DNA from: Pseudomonas eucalypticola
Lineage (GTDB): Bacteria; Pseudomonadota; Gammaproteobacteria; Pseudomonadales; Pseudomonadaceae
Direction of reading: 5' to 3'
NCBI RefSeq assembly: GCF_013374995.1
Contig: NZ_CP056030.1
Location: 682,001-746,000 of the forward strand
Length of the DNA stretch: 64,000 bases
Shown here: piece by piece, positions 35,171 to 44,622 of the stretch
Position numbering within the stretch: position 1 is the first letter of the stretch
Layout of the letters: the number at the start of each line of letters is the position of its first letter
Made by a program: the position numbers and the translations under genes
The notes under the pieces: generated by a model
The model's database searches: none
The model's input: only the letters and a program-made list of their open reading frames with translations
Told to the model about the DNA's origin: nothing

Positions 35171-37845
35171 GCGCCGGCGACAAGTTGTTCGGCCGCTGGC
35201 GCGCCCAACCCGCGGTGGCGTTGCCGGTGCCCCTGGAGGTCGCGGCGCAAGTCACCAGCGGCTTGCAGGTGCTGCTCGACGGCCAGGGCCAGGTACTGCG
35301 CCTGAGCGGCCCGTTGCGCCACCAACTGGCAACCCCGGCGGACCGGCGTCTGGCCAGTTACCTGCAGCCCGATAGCCGCCTGGTGATCGAAGGCGAGCCG
35401 GCTGACTGGCAGGGCCAGACCCTGGATCTGCAATTCAAAGGTACCCAGGGCACCGTGCATACCCGCGGTTGGGTGCAGCATCAGGCCGATGGTTGGGTGT
35501 TGCAGGTGTTCGATGTGGGCGACCTGTTGGCCGAACGCGGCCAGCAACAGGACCGCGGGCAGTCCCAGCGCCTGCTGGCGGAGGTAAGCGAGCGCCTGCG
35601 CCTCTGCAGCCTGGAACGCCTGGACGAAGTCATCGCCGAGCAAATGCACAGCGTGGCCACCTACCTGCGGTTGCCCAGCGCTGCCCTGCTGTTGCCTGAC
35701 CATGAGCGCGCGCAATGGCGGCTGCATGCCGATTGGCTGCGCCCGGGCGAACTGACCCTGTGGCCGGCCGAGGCGCGGCTCAGCCGTAGCCTGCGCGGGC
35801 TGGACAGCCACACGGTGTTGGAGACCGAACTGCTGGCACCTGCCCATGCCTGCCTGATGCCCTACCGCGAGAACCACGGCGTCGCGGCCTGGTTGTTATG
35901 TGCCCTGCCATCGGATGGCCTGTCGCCGCTGATTCGCGAGCAAGGCCCGAAGCTGTTCGCGGCGTTGGCCGGTCCGGTGCTGGCACGCCTGGCCGAGCGC
36001 GACCACCGTCACGAACTTGAGCGCTTGGAAACCTTGCAAGGCCTGATGGGCACCGGTTGGTGGGAGTTCTTCCCGGAGCGTGACGCCCTGCAACTGGCAC
36101 CTGGCCTCGCCGAGGCCCTGGAGGCGCCACAGCAACTGGCGCTACAGGACTGGCTGGCGCTCATCCACCCCGCCGACCGCAGCGAATTGCAAAGCCGCCT
36201 GCGCGATGTGCAACGCGGCCATGAGTTGATGCTCAGCGTGCGCCTGCACAACGTCGAGCCTCCGGCCTGGTTCCGTATTCAGGGGCGGGTACTGGAGGGC
36301 GACCGCATTCGTCGGGTGGTGGGCATGATGCTCGACATCAGTGACATCAAGAACCAGCAACAGCAGGCCGCCGCCGCCCACAAACGCCTGGACAACGTGA
36401 TCGCCAGTTCGCCCGCGGTGATCTATGTGCAGCGCTATGCCGAGGGTGCCTTGCAGCCGTCGTTCTTCAGCGACAGCCTGCGGCCGCTGTTGGGCTGGAC
36501 CCTGGAAGACTGCCAGGAAGGCGAGCTGGCCCAGTGGGTACACCCCGACGACCGCGACGGTTATTTCCAGCGCACCCGCCAGTTGCTGCGCGAAGGCGCG
36601 GTGCGCAGCCGCTACCGCATGCGTGATCGCCAGGGCAATTACCATTGGCTGCTGGACGAAGCCCGCCTGTTGCGCGATGACCTGGGCATGCCGGTGGAAG
36701 CCGTGGGCCTGTGGCTGGACATCACCGAAGCGACCGTGGCGTCCGAGCGGGTGCGCCAGAGCGAAGAGCGCTACCGCATTCTGGTGGAAGACTCGCCGGC
36801 CATGATCTGCCGCTACCGCCCGGACCTGACCCTGACTTTCGGCAACCAGCCGCTGGCGCGCTACCTGGAGTGCAGCACCGAGCAACTGCCCGGCATCAAC
36901 CTGGGCAATTGGCTGTCCAGCGAGCAGCGCGAAGCTTTCCTCCAGCGGTTGGCAGGCCTGACGCCGCAGGCGCCGGTCAGCTCGGCCGAGATCAGCCTGC
37001 AACTGCCGGGCCGCGAGCATGCCTGGTGGGTGTGGTCGGACCGTGGTGTGTTCGACGAGCGCGGCCAGTTGATCGAGGTGCAGGCCGTGGGCCGCGACAA
37101 CACCGAAGTACGGCGTACCCAGCAGCAACTGACCCAGAGCGCGAAAATGGCCACCCTCGGCGAGATGGCCACGGGCCTGGCCCACGAGATCAACCAGCCG
37201 CTCAACGTGATGCGCATGGCCATCGTCAACGTGCTCAAGCGCTTGAGCAATGGCGACGTGCAGATCGACTACCTGCAAGACAAGCTCAACCGCATCGATG
37301 CCCAGGTACAGCGGGCTGCCCGGGTGGTGGACCACATGCGGGTGTTCGGCCGACGCTCGGAAATCGAGATGCAGTTGTTCAACCCGAAACAGGCGGTGGA
37401 AGGCACCTTGTCGTTGCTCAGCGAGGGCATGAAGGGCAAGGGCGTGCAGCTGCGAGTACCGGAGATCGCCCTGGAAGTCGAAGTGCGCGGGCACGTGGAC
37501 CAGTTGGAGCAGGTGCTGATCAACCTGATGGTCAATGCCCGAGATGCGCTGTTGTCCAAGCGTGAAGGCAACCGCGACTTCGAGCCCTGGATCGAGACCA
37601 CCGCCGAGGCGGACGACGAGCGCGTACGCTTGTACGTGCAGGACAACGGCGGGGGTATCCCACCGCGGTTGCTGGAGAAAATCTTCGAGCCGTTTTTCAC
37701 CACCAAGCCGGTGGGGGTGGGCACCGGGCTGGGGTTGTCGGTGAGCTATGGCATCATTGAAAACATGGGGGGGCGGTTGAGTGTCAGCAACACCGAGGAG
37801 GGGGCGCGGTTTTGTATCGAACTGCCCATCGCCAGGGCTGATTAA
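35167..37845 (+). CDS. pprA: PAS sensor histidine kinase PprA
   Basis: 892 residues without evident membrane helices: an N-terminal GAF-like region (about 115-290), three PAS-like domains (about 290-395, 400-520, 530-640), a HisKA domain with H673 ([12 protein letters not shown]) and an HATPase domain with intact N-box [13 protein letters not shown]1 DNGGGIPP and G2 GTGLGLSVS. It fits PprA, partner of PprB, in the tad cluster. The first codon is probably the TTG at 35167 overlapping the preceding TGA, a coupling arrangement; no ATG lies near the N-terminus. It converges on tadG with 12 bases between stops. Confidence 0.9.
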   Translation: MSAGDKLFGRWRAQPAVALPVPLEVAAQVTSGLQVLLDGQGQVLRLSGPLRHQLATPADRRLASYLQPDSRLVIEGEPADWQGQTLDLQFKGTQGTVHTRGWVQHQADGWVLQVFDVGDLLAERGQQQDRGQSQRLLAEVSERLRLCSLERLDEVIAEQMHSVATYLRLPSAALLLPDHERAQWRLHADWLRPGELTLWPAEARLSRSLRGLDSHTVLETELLAPAHACLMPYRENHGVAAWLLCALPSDGLSPLIREQGPKLFAALAGPVLARLAERDHRHELERLETLQGLMGTGWWEFFPERDALQLAPGLAEALEAPQQLALQDWLALIHPADRSELQSRLRDVQRGHELMLSVRLHNVEPPAWFRIQGRVLEGDRIRRVVGMMLDISDIKNQQQQAAAAHKRLDNVIASSPAVIYVQRYAEGALQPSFFSDSLRPLLGWTLEDCQEGELAQWVHPDDRDGYFQRTRQLLREGAVRSRYRMRDRQGNYHWLLDEARLLRDDLGMPVEAVGLWLDITEATVASERVRQSEERYRILVEDSPAMICRYRPDLTLTFGNQPLARYLECSTEQLPGINLGNWLSSEQREAFLQRLAGLTPQAPVSSAEISLQLPGREHAWWVWSDRGVFDERGQLIEVQAVGRDNTEVRRTQQQLTQSAKMATLGEMATGLAHEINQPLNVMRMAIVNVLKRLSNGDVQIDYLQDKLNRIDAQVQRAARVVDHMRVFGRRSEIEMQLFNPKQAVEGTLSLLSEGMKGKGVQLRVPEIALEVEVRGHVDQLEQVLINLMVNARDALLSKREGNRDFEPWIETTAEADDERVRLYVQDNGGGIPPRLLEKIFEPFFTTKPVGVGTGLGLSVSYGIIENMGGRLSVSNTEEGARFCIELPIARAD

Positions 37846-37857
37846 GGCGTCCTCAGC

Positions 37858-39753
37858 TCAAAGCACCAGCTGCGCCCTGCCGCTTTGACACGTCAGGTTC
37901 GCCCCCACGGTGACGTTGGCCAGATCGATTCCCAGCAACGTCAACAGGCTGTTGAGCAACGGGTCAACCAGCGAGCTGAGCAAAGAAACGATCGGCGCCA
38001 GCACCAACCCGACCACCGTGTTCACCAGCCCGCTGACCAGTGAGGTCAGGGCACTGAGCAGGTTGGGCGTGGTCGCTGCGTAGGAAATCAGGCTGATCCC
38101 GTTCAAAGTGCTGTTGAGGCTATTGACCACGTTGGTGGATGAAAAGGTGTAGTTCTGCGAGGCAAGCCCAACGTTCGGCGGGTTGCTGTAGATGTGGGTT
38201 TGAGAGCTGCCCGCCACGCTGCTGCTGACCGCCAGCCCCAGGCCTCCACCGCCATATGCCGTGCGGGTACCGCAATTGAGCCCCAGTGCGCCGCATTGGG
38301 TGGTACCCACATCGAGCACGTTGAAGGGCGAGCTGGCGGTGGGGGTGGCGGACGAGAAAAAGCTACTTGAATTGATATTGCCGATCACCACCGTGGCGGC
38401 CGAGGTGTTGGCTGAGACGGTCAGGCTTTTCTGCGAAGCGGCGCAGTTATAGCCCGTTACCCAACTGCTCGCACCACCTGCATCGATGCCCACCCCCAGG
38501 TTTGCCCCGTCGGGCAGCAGTTTGACGTCGGTCAGTGTACAACCCAGCAGGCACAGCACTGGTTTGAGCAGTGTATTCAATGCCGACCCGAGCCCGTTGA
38601 CCGTGTTGGTCAACGCGCTCACGGCGCTCAACTGCACCGACAACAGGATGCGCACTTGCGCCGTGCGCACATAAATGCGCCCAGTGCTGGTCGCATCCTT
38701 GGCGTACTGCGGATTACCCACGGCGGAAAACTGCGGTGGCTCGATGATGCGGATCTGCGTACTCAACCCGGCCAGCCCCGGCACGCTCAGGTTGGTGCCA
38801 AGGTTGATGGCGTTGCTGCCCCCTGCGGCCTCGATGATGCTCTGCACCAGGGTCAGCAGTTGCAACGTGCCGTTCAACCCTGCCGTGGCAGACCCCGTGG
38901 TGGTCTGCAGCAGCGAGCCTAATTGCAGGGTGGTGGCATTGCCCAGCGCCGAAATCTGCCCCAGGGCAGTAGTCACGTCCACCCCGGCGCCGCTTTGCGA
39001 GGCCAGGGTGGCCGCTGCCTGCACCAGGGTGGTCACGCTCAGGTTGGTATTGAGCAGCGTGTCATAGTCGCCCACAGTGAGCCCGGCAGTGATTGCCGCC
39101 TGGTTCAGGTAACTGAGCAGGTTGACGTCAGTATTGAGTAGCCCGTTGTACTGGGCCACGCTGAGGTTCAGGCTGCCGCCCAGCAACCCACCCAGCAGGC
39201 TGTTGAGCAGGGCCGATTGTGAACTGTCGACAGTGGCCAGGGCGCTGCGGATGTTCAGTTGTGCCAGCGGGGTGCCGACATAGCCGGCGGTGGCGGTGGC
39301 ACGCAGCGTCGTGGTGCTGCTGAAGGTGCCACCGGAGAACAGTGACCACAGGGCATTGGCGAAACTGCTGCTCACGCTCTCGCTGGCCACTACTTGAATG
39401 GCCTGGGTGGCGTTGGCGTTGGCGGTGAAGGCGCGCAGGTTGTTGCTGCCCGTGGCCAGAGTGCCGCAGGTGACCGTCAAGGTGTTCCCATTGCCTGCCA
39501 CATAACCGTTGCGCGCTGCGCTGGCCGTGGCTTGGGTGAGGGCGCTGACCCCGGTGCCACTGCACACGGCGTTCAGGTTGGAGGCTTCCAGTGCCGCGGT
39601 GTCGACCACGCGTTGCAATTGGCGCTTGTTCAGGTAAAGCCGCCCACTGTCGATCACCAGCAGCATGAACAGCAGCGCCATGCCCAGCGTGATGGCTGCG
39701 AACAGGCCAATAGCCCCTTGCTGGCGAGCGGGAAAAGCAAAGCGCGGGGCCAT
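37858..39753 (-). CDS. tadG: TadG, large Flp-associated envelope protein
   Basis: 631 residues. The N-terminus has the Tad pilus-like hydrophobic segment RQQGAIGLFAAITLGMALLF (20 residues) ending in the DSGRLYLNKRQLQRVVDTAA region typical of TadG/DUF2134 proteins. The long remainder is Ser/Thr/Asn/Leu-rich with few charges, predicted extracytoplasmic. Four cysteines come near the middle to end (CLLGC, NCAAS, TQCGALGLNCG) plus one in the last 12 residues. TadG anchors or stabilises the machine at the inner membrane. It stands apart from the main tad run, on the opposite strand. Confidence 0.9.
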   Translation of the reverse strand: MAPRFAFPARQQGAIGLFAAITLGMALLFMLLVIDSGRLYLNKRQLQRVVDTAALEASNLNAVCSGTGVSALTQATASAARNGYVAGNGNTLTVTCGTLATGSNNLRAFTANANATQAIQVVASESVSSSFANALWSLFSGGTFSSTTTLRATATAGYVGTPLAQLNIRSALATVDSSQSALLNSLLGGLLGGSLNLSVAQYNGLLNTDVNLLSYLNQAAITAGLTVGDYDTLLNTNLSVTTLVQAAATLASQSGAGVDVTTALGQISALGNATTLQLGSLLQTTTGSATAGLNGTLQLLTLVQSIIEAAGGSNAINLGTNLSVPGLAGLSTQIRIIEPPQFSAVGNPQYAKDATSTGRIYVRTAQVRILLSVQLSAVSALTNTVNGLGSALNTLLKPVLCLLGCTLTDVKLLPDGANLGVGIDAGGASSWVTGYNCAASQKSLTVSANTSAATVVIGNINSSSFFSSATPTASSPFNVLDVGTTQCGALGLNCGTRTAYGGGGLGLAVSSSVAGSSQTHIYSNPPNVGLASQNYTFSSTNVVNSLNSTLNGISLISYAATTPNLLSALTSLVSGLVNTVVGLVLAPIVSLLSSLVDPLLNSLLTLLGIDLANVTVGANLTCQSGRAQLVL

Positions 39754-39828
39754 CTAGCACTCCTTGCCACACTGTCACATCCAGTCAATAGCATTGAGCG
39801 TAGCAGTTCGAAGCGGCGACGCCCCGCG

Positions 39829-40392
39829 CTATTTAGGTGGGTAGTTGGCCAGCACCTTGGTCACGGTTTTCTGGATCGCGGCGCTACGCTCGGCAGGGCT
39901 GGGCGGGTAGTTGTTCATGATCTGTTCCGAGCTGCCGCGCCATACCAGCTTGCCATCGTGGCCATCGAGCAGGTCTACCTGAATGGTCGCGACCTTGTAG
40001 TCCACGCTGCGGGTCTCGTTGTACATCGGCCCACCCCAGTAGCCGCCCCAGTAGCCCCCCCAACCGCCACCATAGTTGGTGGTGATCTGTTGCTGCCTGT
40101 TTTCCACGATCAGGTAGGTTTGCACGCTCAGGTCACCCCGGGCCCCGGCCGGGGCGGGGCGCAGGCCGCGCTGGTCCAGCTCGCTGGCCACGGCCGCGCG
40201 GATGCGCTGCTCGGTCAGGTCGCTCTTGATGCGCGGGTCATCGGGGCGGTACTGCAGCGCTGGGTCTTTCCAGCTCCAGCTGCGGTAAGCGGCGAAATCG
40301 CGGCTGGCGTCGAAGTCGCGGTTCACCTGGTTGCTTTCACAGGCGCTGAGCAGCAGCGCGACCACGGACAGTAGTGCAAGGCGGCGGAACAT
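39829..40392 (-). CDS. DUF4136 lipoprotein 1
   Basis: 187 residues with a lipobox (LLLSAC) and a DUF4136 domain holding FAAYRSWSWKDP and DLLDGHDGKLVWRGSSEQ. A Gly/Tyr/Trp-rich insert (about 113-128) interrupts the domain. DUF4136 lipoproteins are common in proteobacteria and have no settled role. A second copy lies 95 bases upstream on the same strand. Confidence 0.88.
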   Translation of the reverse strand: MFRRLALLSVVALLLSACESNQVNRDFDASRDFAAYRSWSWKDPALQYRPDDPRIKSDLTEQRIRAAVASELDQRGLRPAPAGARGDLSVQTYLIVENRQQQITTNYGGGWGGYWGGYWGGPMYNETRSVDYKVATIQVDLLDGHDGKLVWRGSSEQIMNNYPPSPAERSAAIQKTVTKVLANYPPK

Positions 40393-40487
40393 GATGAGGT
40401 ACTCCAGTTACCTAGGCTCTTTATGAAATACGTTCCAGGTCGGCCAAGCGGCGTTGAACCTTCGCTGGCGTACATTTCATACCGACC

Positions 40488-41078
40488 CTAGCTCGGTGGG
40501 TAGGCCGTCAGGGCCTTGTTCACGGCGCTGCGCAGTGCGTCGCCGCGTTGACTGCTGCTTCCCTGGCCGTCGGTTTCCGCGCTGGTGGTCCAGATGGGCT
40601 GGCCGGTGTTGCCATCGAACAGGGTAATCCTTACCACCATGACCTGCACTTCATAGGTGCGTACTACTGGAGGATAGCCTCCGTAAGGGCCATAGGGGCC
40701 GTAGCCATAACCCGGGCCGTAGTCCTCCTGGACCTGGCGCAGGCGTTTTTCCAGGCGCACATCGGTGCTCACCAGCAAGTCCGCCGGGCCGTTGCGGGCA
40801 GGGCGCAGGCCGCGTTGGTCGAGGCCTTCGCTCACGGCTTCGGCGATCTGGTCGGACTCGGCCACGGGGCTGCCGGGGGGCAACTGGTGGTTGAACCAGG
40901 TCCAGCTGCGGTAACTGGCGAAGTCCCGCGGCGTGGCCGGGTACGCGCTGCGGTCGAAGGTCTGCGCCGCCTGGGCCGGGGCCGGCGGCAGCGGGTTCGA
41001 GCTGGCGGTGTAAGGGTTGGGCGACTCGCAAGCCGCCAGGGCCAGGCACATCAGGCTTAAAGCTGTTCGGCGGTACAT
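40488..41078 (-). CDS. DUF4136 lipoprotein 2
   Basis: 196 residues with lipobox LALAAC and the DUF4136 pattern [10 protein letters not shown] and [18 protein letters not shown] Tyr/Gly/Pro-rich insert replaces the Gly/Trp-rich one of copy 1, so the two are diverged paralogues. The ATG at 41078 follows GGAGATCACC. It begins 16 bases after the cmoM stop on the same strand and is probably co-transcribed with mazG-like and cmoM. Confidence 0.88.
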   Translation of the reverse strand: MYRRTALSLMCLALAACESPNPYTASSNPLPPAPAQAAQTFDRSAYPATPRDFASYRSWTWFNHQLPPGSPVAESDQIAEAVSEGLDQRGLRPARNGPADLLVSTDVRLEKRLRQVQEDYGPGYGYGPYGPYGGYPPVVRTYEVQVMVVRITLFDGNTGQPIWTTSAETDGQGSSSQRGDALRSAVNKALTAYPPS

Positions 41079-41094
41079 GGTGATCTCCACTGCG

Positions 41095-41844
41095 TCAGAG
41101 GGGACGGCAGATCCAGTGCAGGTAGCGGCCCAGGCCCGCGTAGGCCGGGTGGCGGCGGTGAGCCAGCTCCATTTCCAGCAGGTCCTCCAGCGCGGCCTTC
41201 TTCTGAAAGTCGACTGGCATGTAGTCGTGAAATACCCGTACACCGCTTCTGCTTTCGACCTGCCAGTGGCCGTCGAGTTGCGCCTGCAGTTCGCGCGGGT
41301 CCAGGGGTTTTTGCGGGGTCAGGCTTTGCTTCTCGCCGGCCAGTTCGTTACTGCGCAGTTTGCGGAAATGGCCTTTCAGCAGGTTGCGGTACACCAGCGC
41401 GTCGCGGTTGTAGAACGCCAGCGATAGCCACCCGCCGGGGGCGACCAGGCGCTGCAGTATGGGCAGGATAGTGAAGGGCTCGGCCAGCCATTCCAGCACG
41501 GCATGGCAGACCACCAGGTCGTAGGTCGCGGTCAACAGGCCCGGCAAGTCTTGCCAGGGCGCCTGGATGAACGTGGCGTCCAGGCCTGCCTCGGCAAAGC
41601 GCTGGCGTGCGCCTTCGAGCATCGGCGCGGCGGGTTCGGTCACGGTCACCTGGTGACCTTGCTGCGCCAGCCATAGCGACATGTGGCCCAGGCCGGCACC
41701 GATGTCCAGCACGCGCAGTGGCCGTTGCGGCAAAGCTTCGGTCAGGTCGGCCTGCAGCACGGCCAGGCGGATGGCGCCCTTGGCGCCACCGTAGATCTTC
41801 TCGGCGAAGCGGGTCGCCAGCTCATCGAAGTGGCGGTCGCTCAT
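41095..41844 (-). CDS. cmoM: tRNA 5-carboxymethoxyuridine methyltransferase
   Basis: 249-residue class I SAM methyltransferase. The SAM loop is [20 protein letters not shown], with later motifs [15 protein letters not shown] and [20 protein letters not shown]. These match CmoM (formerly SmtA), which methylates cmo5U to mcmo5U at the wobble base of some tRNAs. Its ATG overlaps the stop of the MazG-like gene (ATGA, 41841-41844). Confidence 0.93.
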   Translation of the reverse strand: MSDRHFDELATRFAEKIYGGAKGAIRLAVLQADLTEALPQRPLRVLDIGAGLGHMSLWLAQQGHQVTVTEPAAPMLEGARQRFAEAGLDATFIQAPWQDLPGLLTATYDLVVCHAVLEWLAEPFTILPILQRLVAPGGWLSLAFYNRDALVYRNLLKGHFRKLRSNELAGEKQSLTPQKPLDPRELQAQLDGHWQVESRSGVRVFHDYMPVDFQKKAALEDLLEMELAHRRHPAYAGLGRYLHWICRPL

Positions 41845-42146
41845 TTGGCGAACCGCCGTTCGCTGTCAGCCAGCTTGGCGCGCACCACGGCGTCCATGTC
41901 CAGCCCCAGTTCGCTGCACAAAAGCAACAGATAAAGGACGATGTCGCCCACTTCCTGGCCGGCATGTTCCAGCTGGTCAGCGGGGAGCTGGCGCGACTGG
42001 TCTTCGCTCAGCCATTGGAAAATTTCTACCAGCTCGGCCATTTCGACGCTGGCGGCCATGGCCAGGTTCTTGGGGCTGTGGAAACCACGCCAGTCATTGT
42101 TATCGCGGATGCGATGCAGGCGTTGGGTCAGTTCTTCGAGGTTCAT
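41841..42146 (-). CDS. MazG-like nucleotide pyrophosphohydrolase
   Basis: 101-residue all-alpha protein of the small MazG/RS21-C6 dCTPase-like group. The metal-binding residues are in ASVEMAELVEIFQW (ExxE) and EVGDIVLYLLLLCSE (ExxD). Such proteins dimerise and hydrolyse non-canonical or excess (d)NTPs. Short single domain, unlike the double-domain MazG of E. coli. Translationally coupled to cmoM. Confidence 0.92.
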   Translation of the reverse strand: MNLEELTQRLHRIRDNNDWRGFHSPKNLAMAASVEMAELVEIFQWLSEDQSRQLPADQLEHAGQEVGDIVLYLLLLCSELGLDMDAVVRAKLADSERRFAK

Positions 42147-42249
42147 GGGGCTCTCCTGTGCCTAAAGCTTGGGGCGCAGGGGCGCGGGGCGCAAGAGCCG
42201 CGATGATGAAAAACTGTATGAGGGCTGAAGCACAATCCAATCAGGTAAA

Positions 42250-42855
42250 TCAGTGGGTCAGCACGGCGGCCCAGCTGGAAACCAACAACAGCACCGCCAA
42301 CACCCGGTTCATGCGCTGCATCGCCTGCGGCGAACGCAACCAGCGCGCTGCGCCTGTGCCCAGCACCGCCCAGCAGCCCATGCACGGCAATGACACCAGG
42401 AAAAATGCCAGCGCCAGCCAATGCACCGCCAGCCCCTGGGCACTGAACACGCTGACTACCGCCAACGCCATCATCCAGGTCTTGGGGTTGACCAGTTGCA
42501 GCCCGGCCGCACCGCCCAGCCCCAGGCGCCGGCCTTGATCGGCCTCGATGGCATGGCCCGGCGCGGCCCAGATCTTCCACGCCAGCCAGGTCAGCCAGGC
42601 CAGGCCCGCGACGGTCATGGCCAGTTGCACACCCGGCAGGGTCATCAGGGTGCGACCCAGCCCGGTACCGACGGCCAGCACGATCAGCGCGGCGGCCGCG
42701 CAGGCACCGAAAATAACCGGCAGCACCGCGCGCAGGCCAAAACGCGCACTGTTGCTCAGTACCAGCAGGTTGGTGGGGCCGGGGGTGATGGAGGCGACGA
42801 AGGCGAACAGCATGAAGGCGAGCATGGCAGGCTCCAGAAAGGGCAGGGCAGCCAT
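42250..42855 (-). CDS. LysE family exporter
   Basis: 201 residues with five or six membrane helices. The N-terminal family signature SITPGPTNLLVLSNSARFGL (20 residues) and the LQLVNPKTWMMALAVVS segment are typical of LysE/RhtB amino-acid exporters. The substrate is not predictable. It begins 19 bases after an araC-type regulator gene on the same strand, which probably controls it. Start ATG 42855 or 42825. Confidence 0.92.
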   Translation of the reverse strand: MAALPFLEPAMLAFMLFAFVASITPGPTNLLVLSNSARFGLRAVLPVIFGACAAAALIVLAVGTGLGRTLMTLPGVQLAMTVAGLAWLTWLAWKIWAAPGHAIEADQGRRLGLGGAAGLQLVNPKTWMMALAVVSVFSAQGLAVHWLALAFFLVSLPCMGCWAVLGTGAARWLRSPQAMQRMNRVLAVLLLVSSWAAVLTH

Positions 42856-42874
42856 GATCGACGCTGGGCAGCAT

Positions 42875-43714
42875 TCAGTCTGGAAGGTTTGAGCAGCGCT
42901 TGCGGTAGGCTGCCGGGGTCAGGCCGTAGGCGCGCATGAACCAGCGGCCCAGGTGGCTCTGGTCGGCGAAACCCAGGTCGGTGGCCACATCCGCCACCCG
43001 CGCGCCACCAGCCAGCAGGCGCCGGGCGCGGGCCAGGCGCAGTTGCACCAGATAGGCATGGGGCGGCAGGCCGAACGCGGCCTTGAAGGCACGGGTCAGG
43101 CGGAAGCGATCGATGTTGCAGGCCAGGGCCAGTTCGTCCATGCCCAGGTCCCGGTGGCAGTGGGCGTGCAGGTAATCGCGAGCGCGCAGGGCCACCAATG
43201 GCAGGCGTGGGTCTGCGTCCTGTCGCTTGCGCCATTGCAGGTGGCTGGTCAGCCGTTCCACCAGGCCGTCCAGGGCGCTCTGGCGCACGATGCGCAGCTC
43301 CTGACCGTGCAGCGCGCCGAAGGCAAACAAGGCGGCATGGGCCAACCGTGGGTCCTGGTTCAGCGTCTGGGCGAAGCTCAACACGTGGCTGGCAGGCGCG
43401 TCTTCGAACAGGCTGGCCATTTCCCGTTCCAGCCAGTGCGGGTCCAGGTACAGCATGCGGTAGGTGAAACCCGACTCGTCCGGCGCTTCGCCATCGTGGA
43501 TCTCGCCAGGTTCCAGCAGGAAGATCTTGCCGGGCGTGCTGTCATGGCGTGTGCGGCGGCAGTTGAAGCGCTGCACGCCCTGCTCGGTGACGCCCACCAG
43601 GTAACTGTCATGCCAATGTGGGTCGTAGGCATGGCCTTGATAGAAATGGGCGCGCAGGGTTTCGATACCGGTGTCGCGGTCCTGGGCCAGGTCGATCCAA
43701 TTGGAAGGGTTCAT
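42875..43714 (-). CDS. AraC family regulator upstream of lysE-type gene
   Basis: 279 residues. An N-terminal cupin-like ligand domain (about 20-120, HWHDSYLVGVTEQGVQRF) and a C-terminal double helix-turn-helix (about 175-275, LGMDELALACNIDRFRLTRA and DLGFADQSHLGRWFMRAYGL, ending TPAAYRK) mark an AraC activator. It is expressed before the LysE exporter in a probable two-gene operon, a common pairing in Pseudomonas. Effector unknown, perhaps an amino acid. Confidence 0.93.
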   Translation of the reverse strand: MNPSNWIDLAQDRDTGIETLRAHFYQGHAYDPHWHDSYLVGVTEQGVQRFNCRRTRHDSTPGKIFLLEPGEIHDGEAPDESGFTYRMLYLDPHWLEREMASLFEDAPASHVLSFAQTLNQDPRLAHAALFAFGALHGQELRIVRQSALDGLVERLTSHLQWRKRQDADPRLPLVALRARDYLHAHCHRDLGMDELALACNIDRFRLTRAFKAAFGLPPHAYLVQLRLARARRLLAGGARVADVATDLGFADQSHLGRWFMRAYGLTPAAYRKRCSNLPD

Positions 43715-43765
43715 GGCCCAAGCTTAACGCGCGCGCGCCGGGGGCTGTCTAGAAGCTTTGTGCAG

Positions 43766-44620
43766 TCAGGCGACCGGCGACCACTGGCCCTCCATGTGCA
43801 ACAGGTCGCCTTTGCCTTTGAGCTCGAACTGGCCGCTGGAACCACCGGTGCTGGCCCACAGCACCACTTCGCTGGGCAGGCGTACCGGTTTGCGAAACTC
43901 GACCTGCACCTGCAGGTTGGCCGCCGGCAGTTGTTCGCGCAGAGCTGCCAGCGCGCGAGCCTTGCTGAACATGCCGTGGGCAATGGCGGTAGGAAAGCCG
44001 AACAGTCTGGCGCTGGCGGCGCTCAGGTGAATGGGGTTGTAATCGCCGGACACCTTGGCATATTTGCGCCCGCAATCGTTGCCGGCGTACCAGCGCGCTT
44101 GCTCGATCATGGGCGCCGTGGGCGCCTGCACGTCAGTGACCGGTTCGCCATCCAGATGCACGCCTTTGCACAGCATTACACTGTCTTCTTCCCACAGGGG
44201 GCCCAACGCGTCCTCGATGCGCGTCACCAGGCTGAAGGTCGCGCCTTTCTCATGGGCTCGCAGGTTTTCCACGTGCACGCTGGCATGCACCCGGCTCAAC
44301 CCACCCAGAGGCCGGAGTACCTGGATGCGGTTGCTCAGGTGTACCAGGCCCAGCAGTGGAAACGGGAAGTCGTGGTCGGTGAGCAATTGCATCTGCAGCG
44401 CGAACGCCATCACGTGGGGGTAGGTGATCGGCAGCAGGCTGCCACCGCCGAAGCCGCATACGTCGCGGTAGGCTGCCAACCGCTGGTCATCCACCGCCAG
44501 CCAGGTGCGCAGGCCGGTATCAGGCAGTTGCTTGCCGGTGACCTTACGGCGCAGGGCCGCACGGGTGTACAAGCCCGAGAGCGGGGCGACGCGGTCCAGG
44601 TCATGCCATTGAAGGGTCAT
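43766..44620 (-). CDS. MaoC-like (R)-hydratase/dehydratase
   Basis: 284 residues with a C-terminal hot-dog MaoC domain carrying the hydratase signature SGDYNPIHLSAASARLFGFP (catalytic Asp and His) followed by AIAHGMF. The N-terminal half resembles a second, degenerate hot-dog domain. Members hydrate or dehydrate enoyl/3-hydroxyacyl thioesters. The ATG at 44620 is two bases after the fabG4 stop, so both enzymes come from one message and act in one acyl-CoA/ACP cycle. Confidence 0.9.
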   Translation of the reverse strand: MTLQWHDLDRVAPLSGLYTRAALRRKVTGKQLPDTGLRTWLAVDDQRLAAYRDVCGFGGGSLLPITYPHVMAFALQMQLLTDHDFPFPLLGLVHLSNRIQVLRPLGGLSRVHASVHVENLRAHEKGATFSLVTRIEDALGPLWEEDSVMLCKGVHLDGEPVTDVQAPTAPMIEQARWYAGNDCGRKYAKVSGDYNPIHLSAASARLFGFPTAIAHGMFSKARALAALREQLPAANLQVQVEFRKPVRLPSEVVLWASTGGSSGQFELKGKGDLLHMEGQWSPVA

Positions 44621-44622
44621 CG

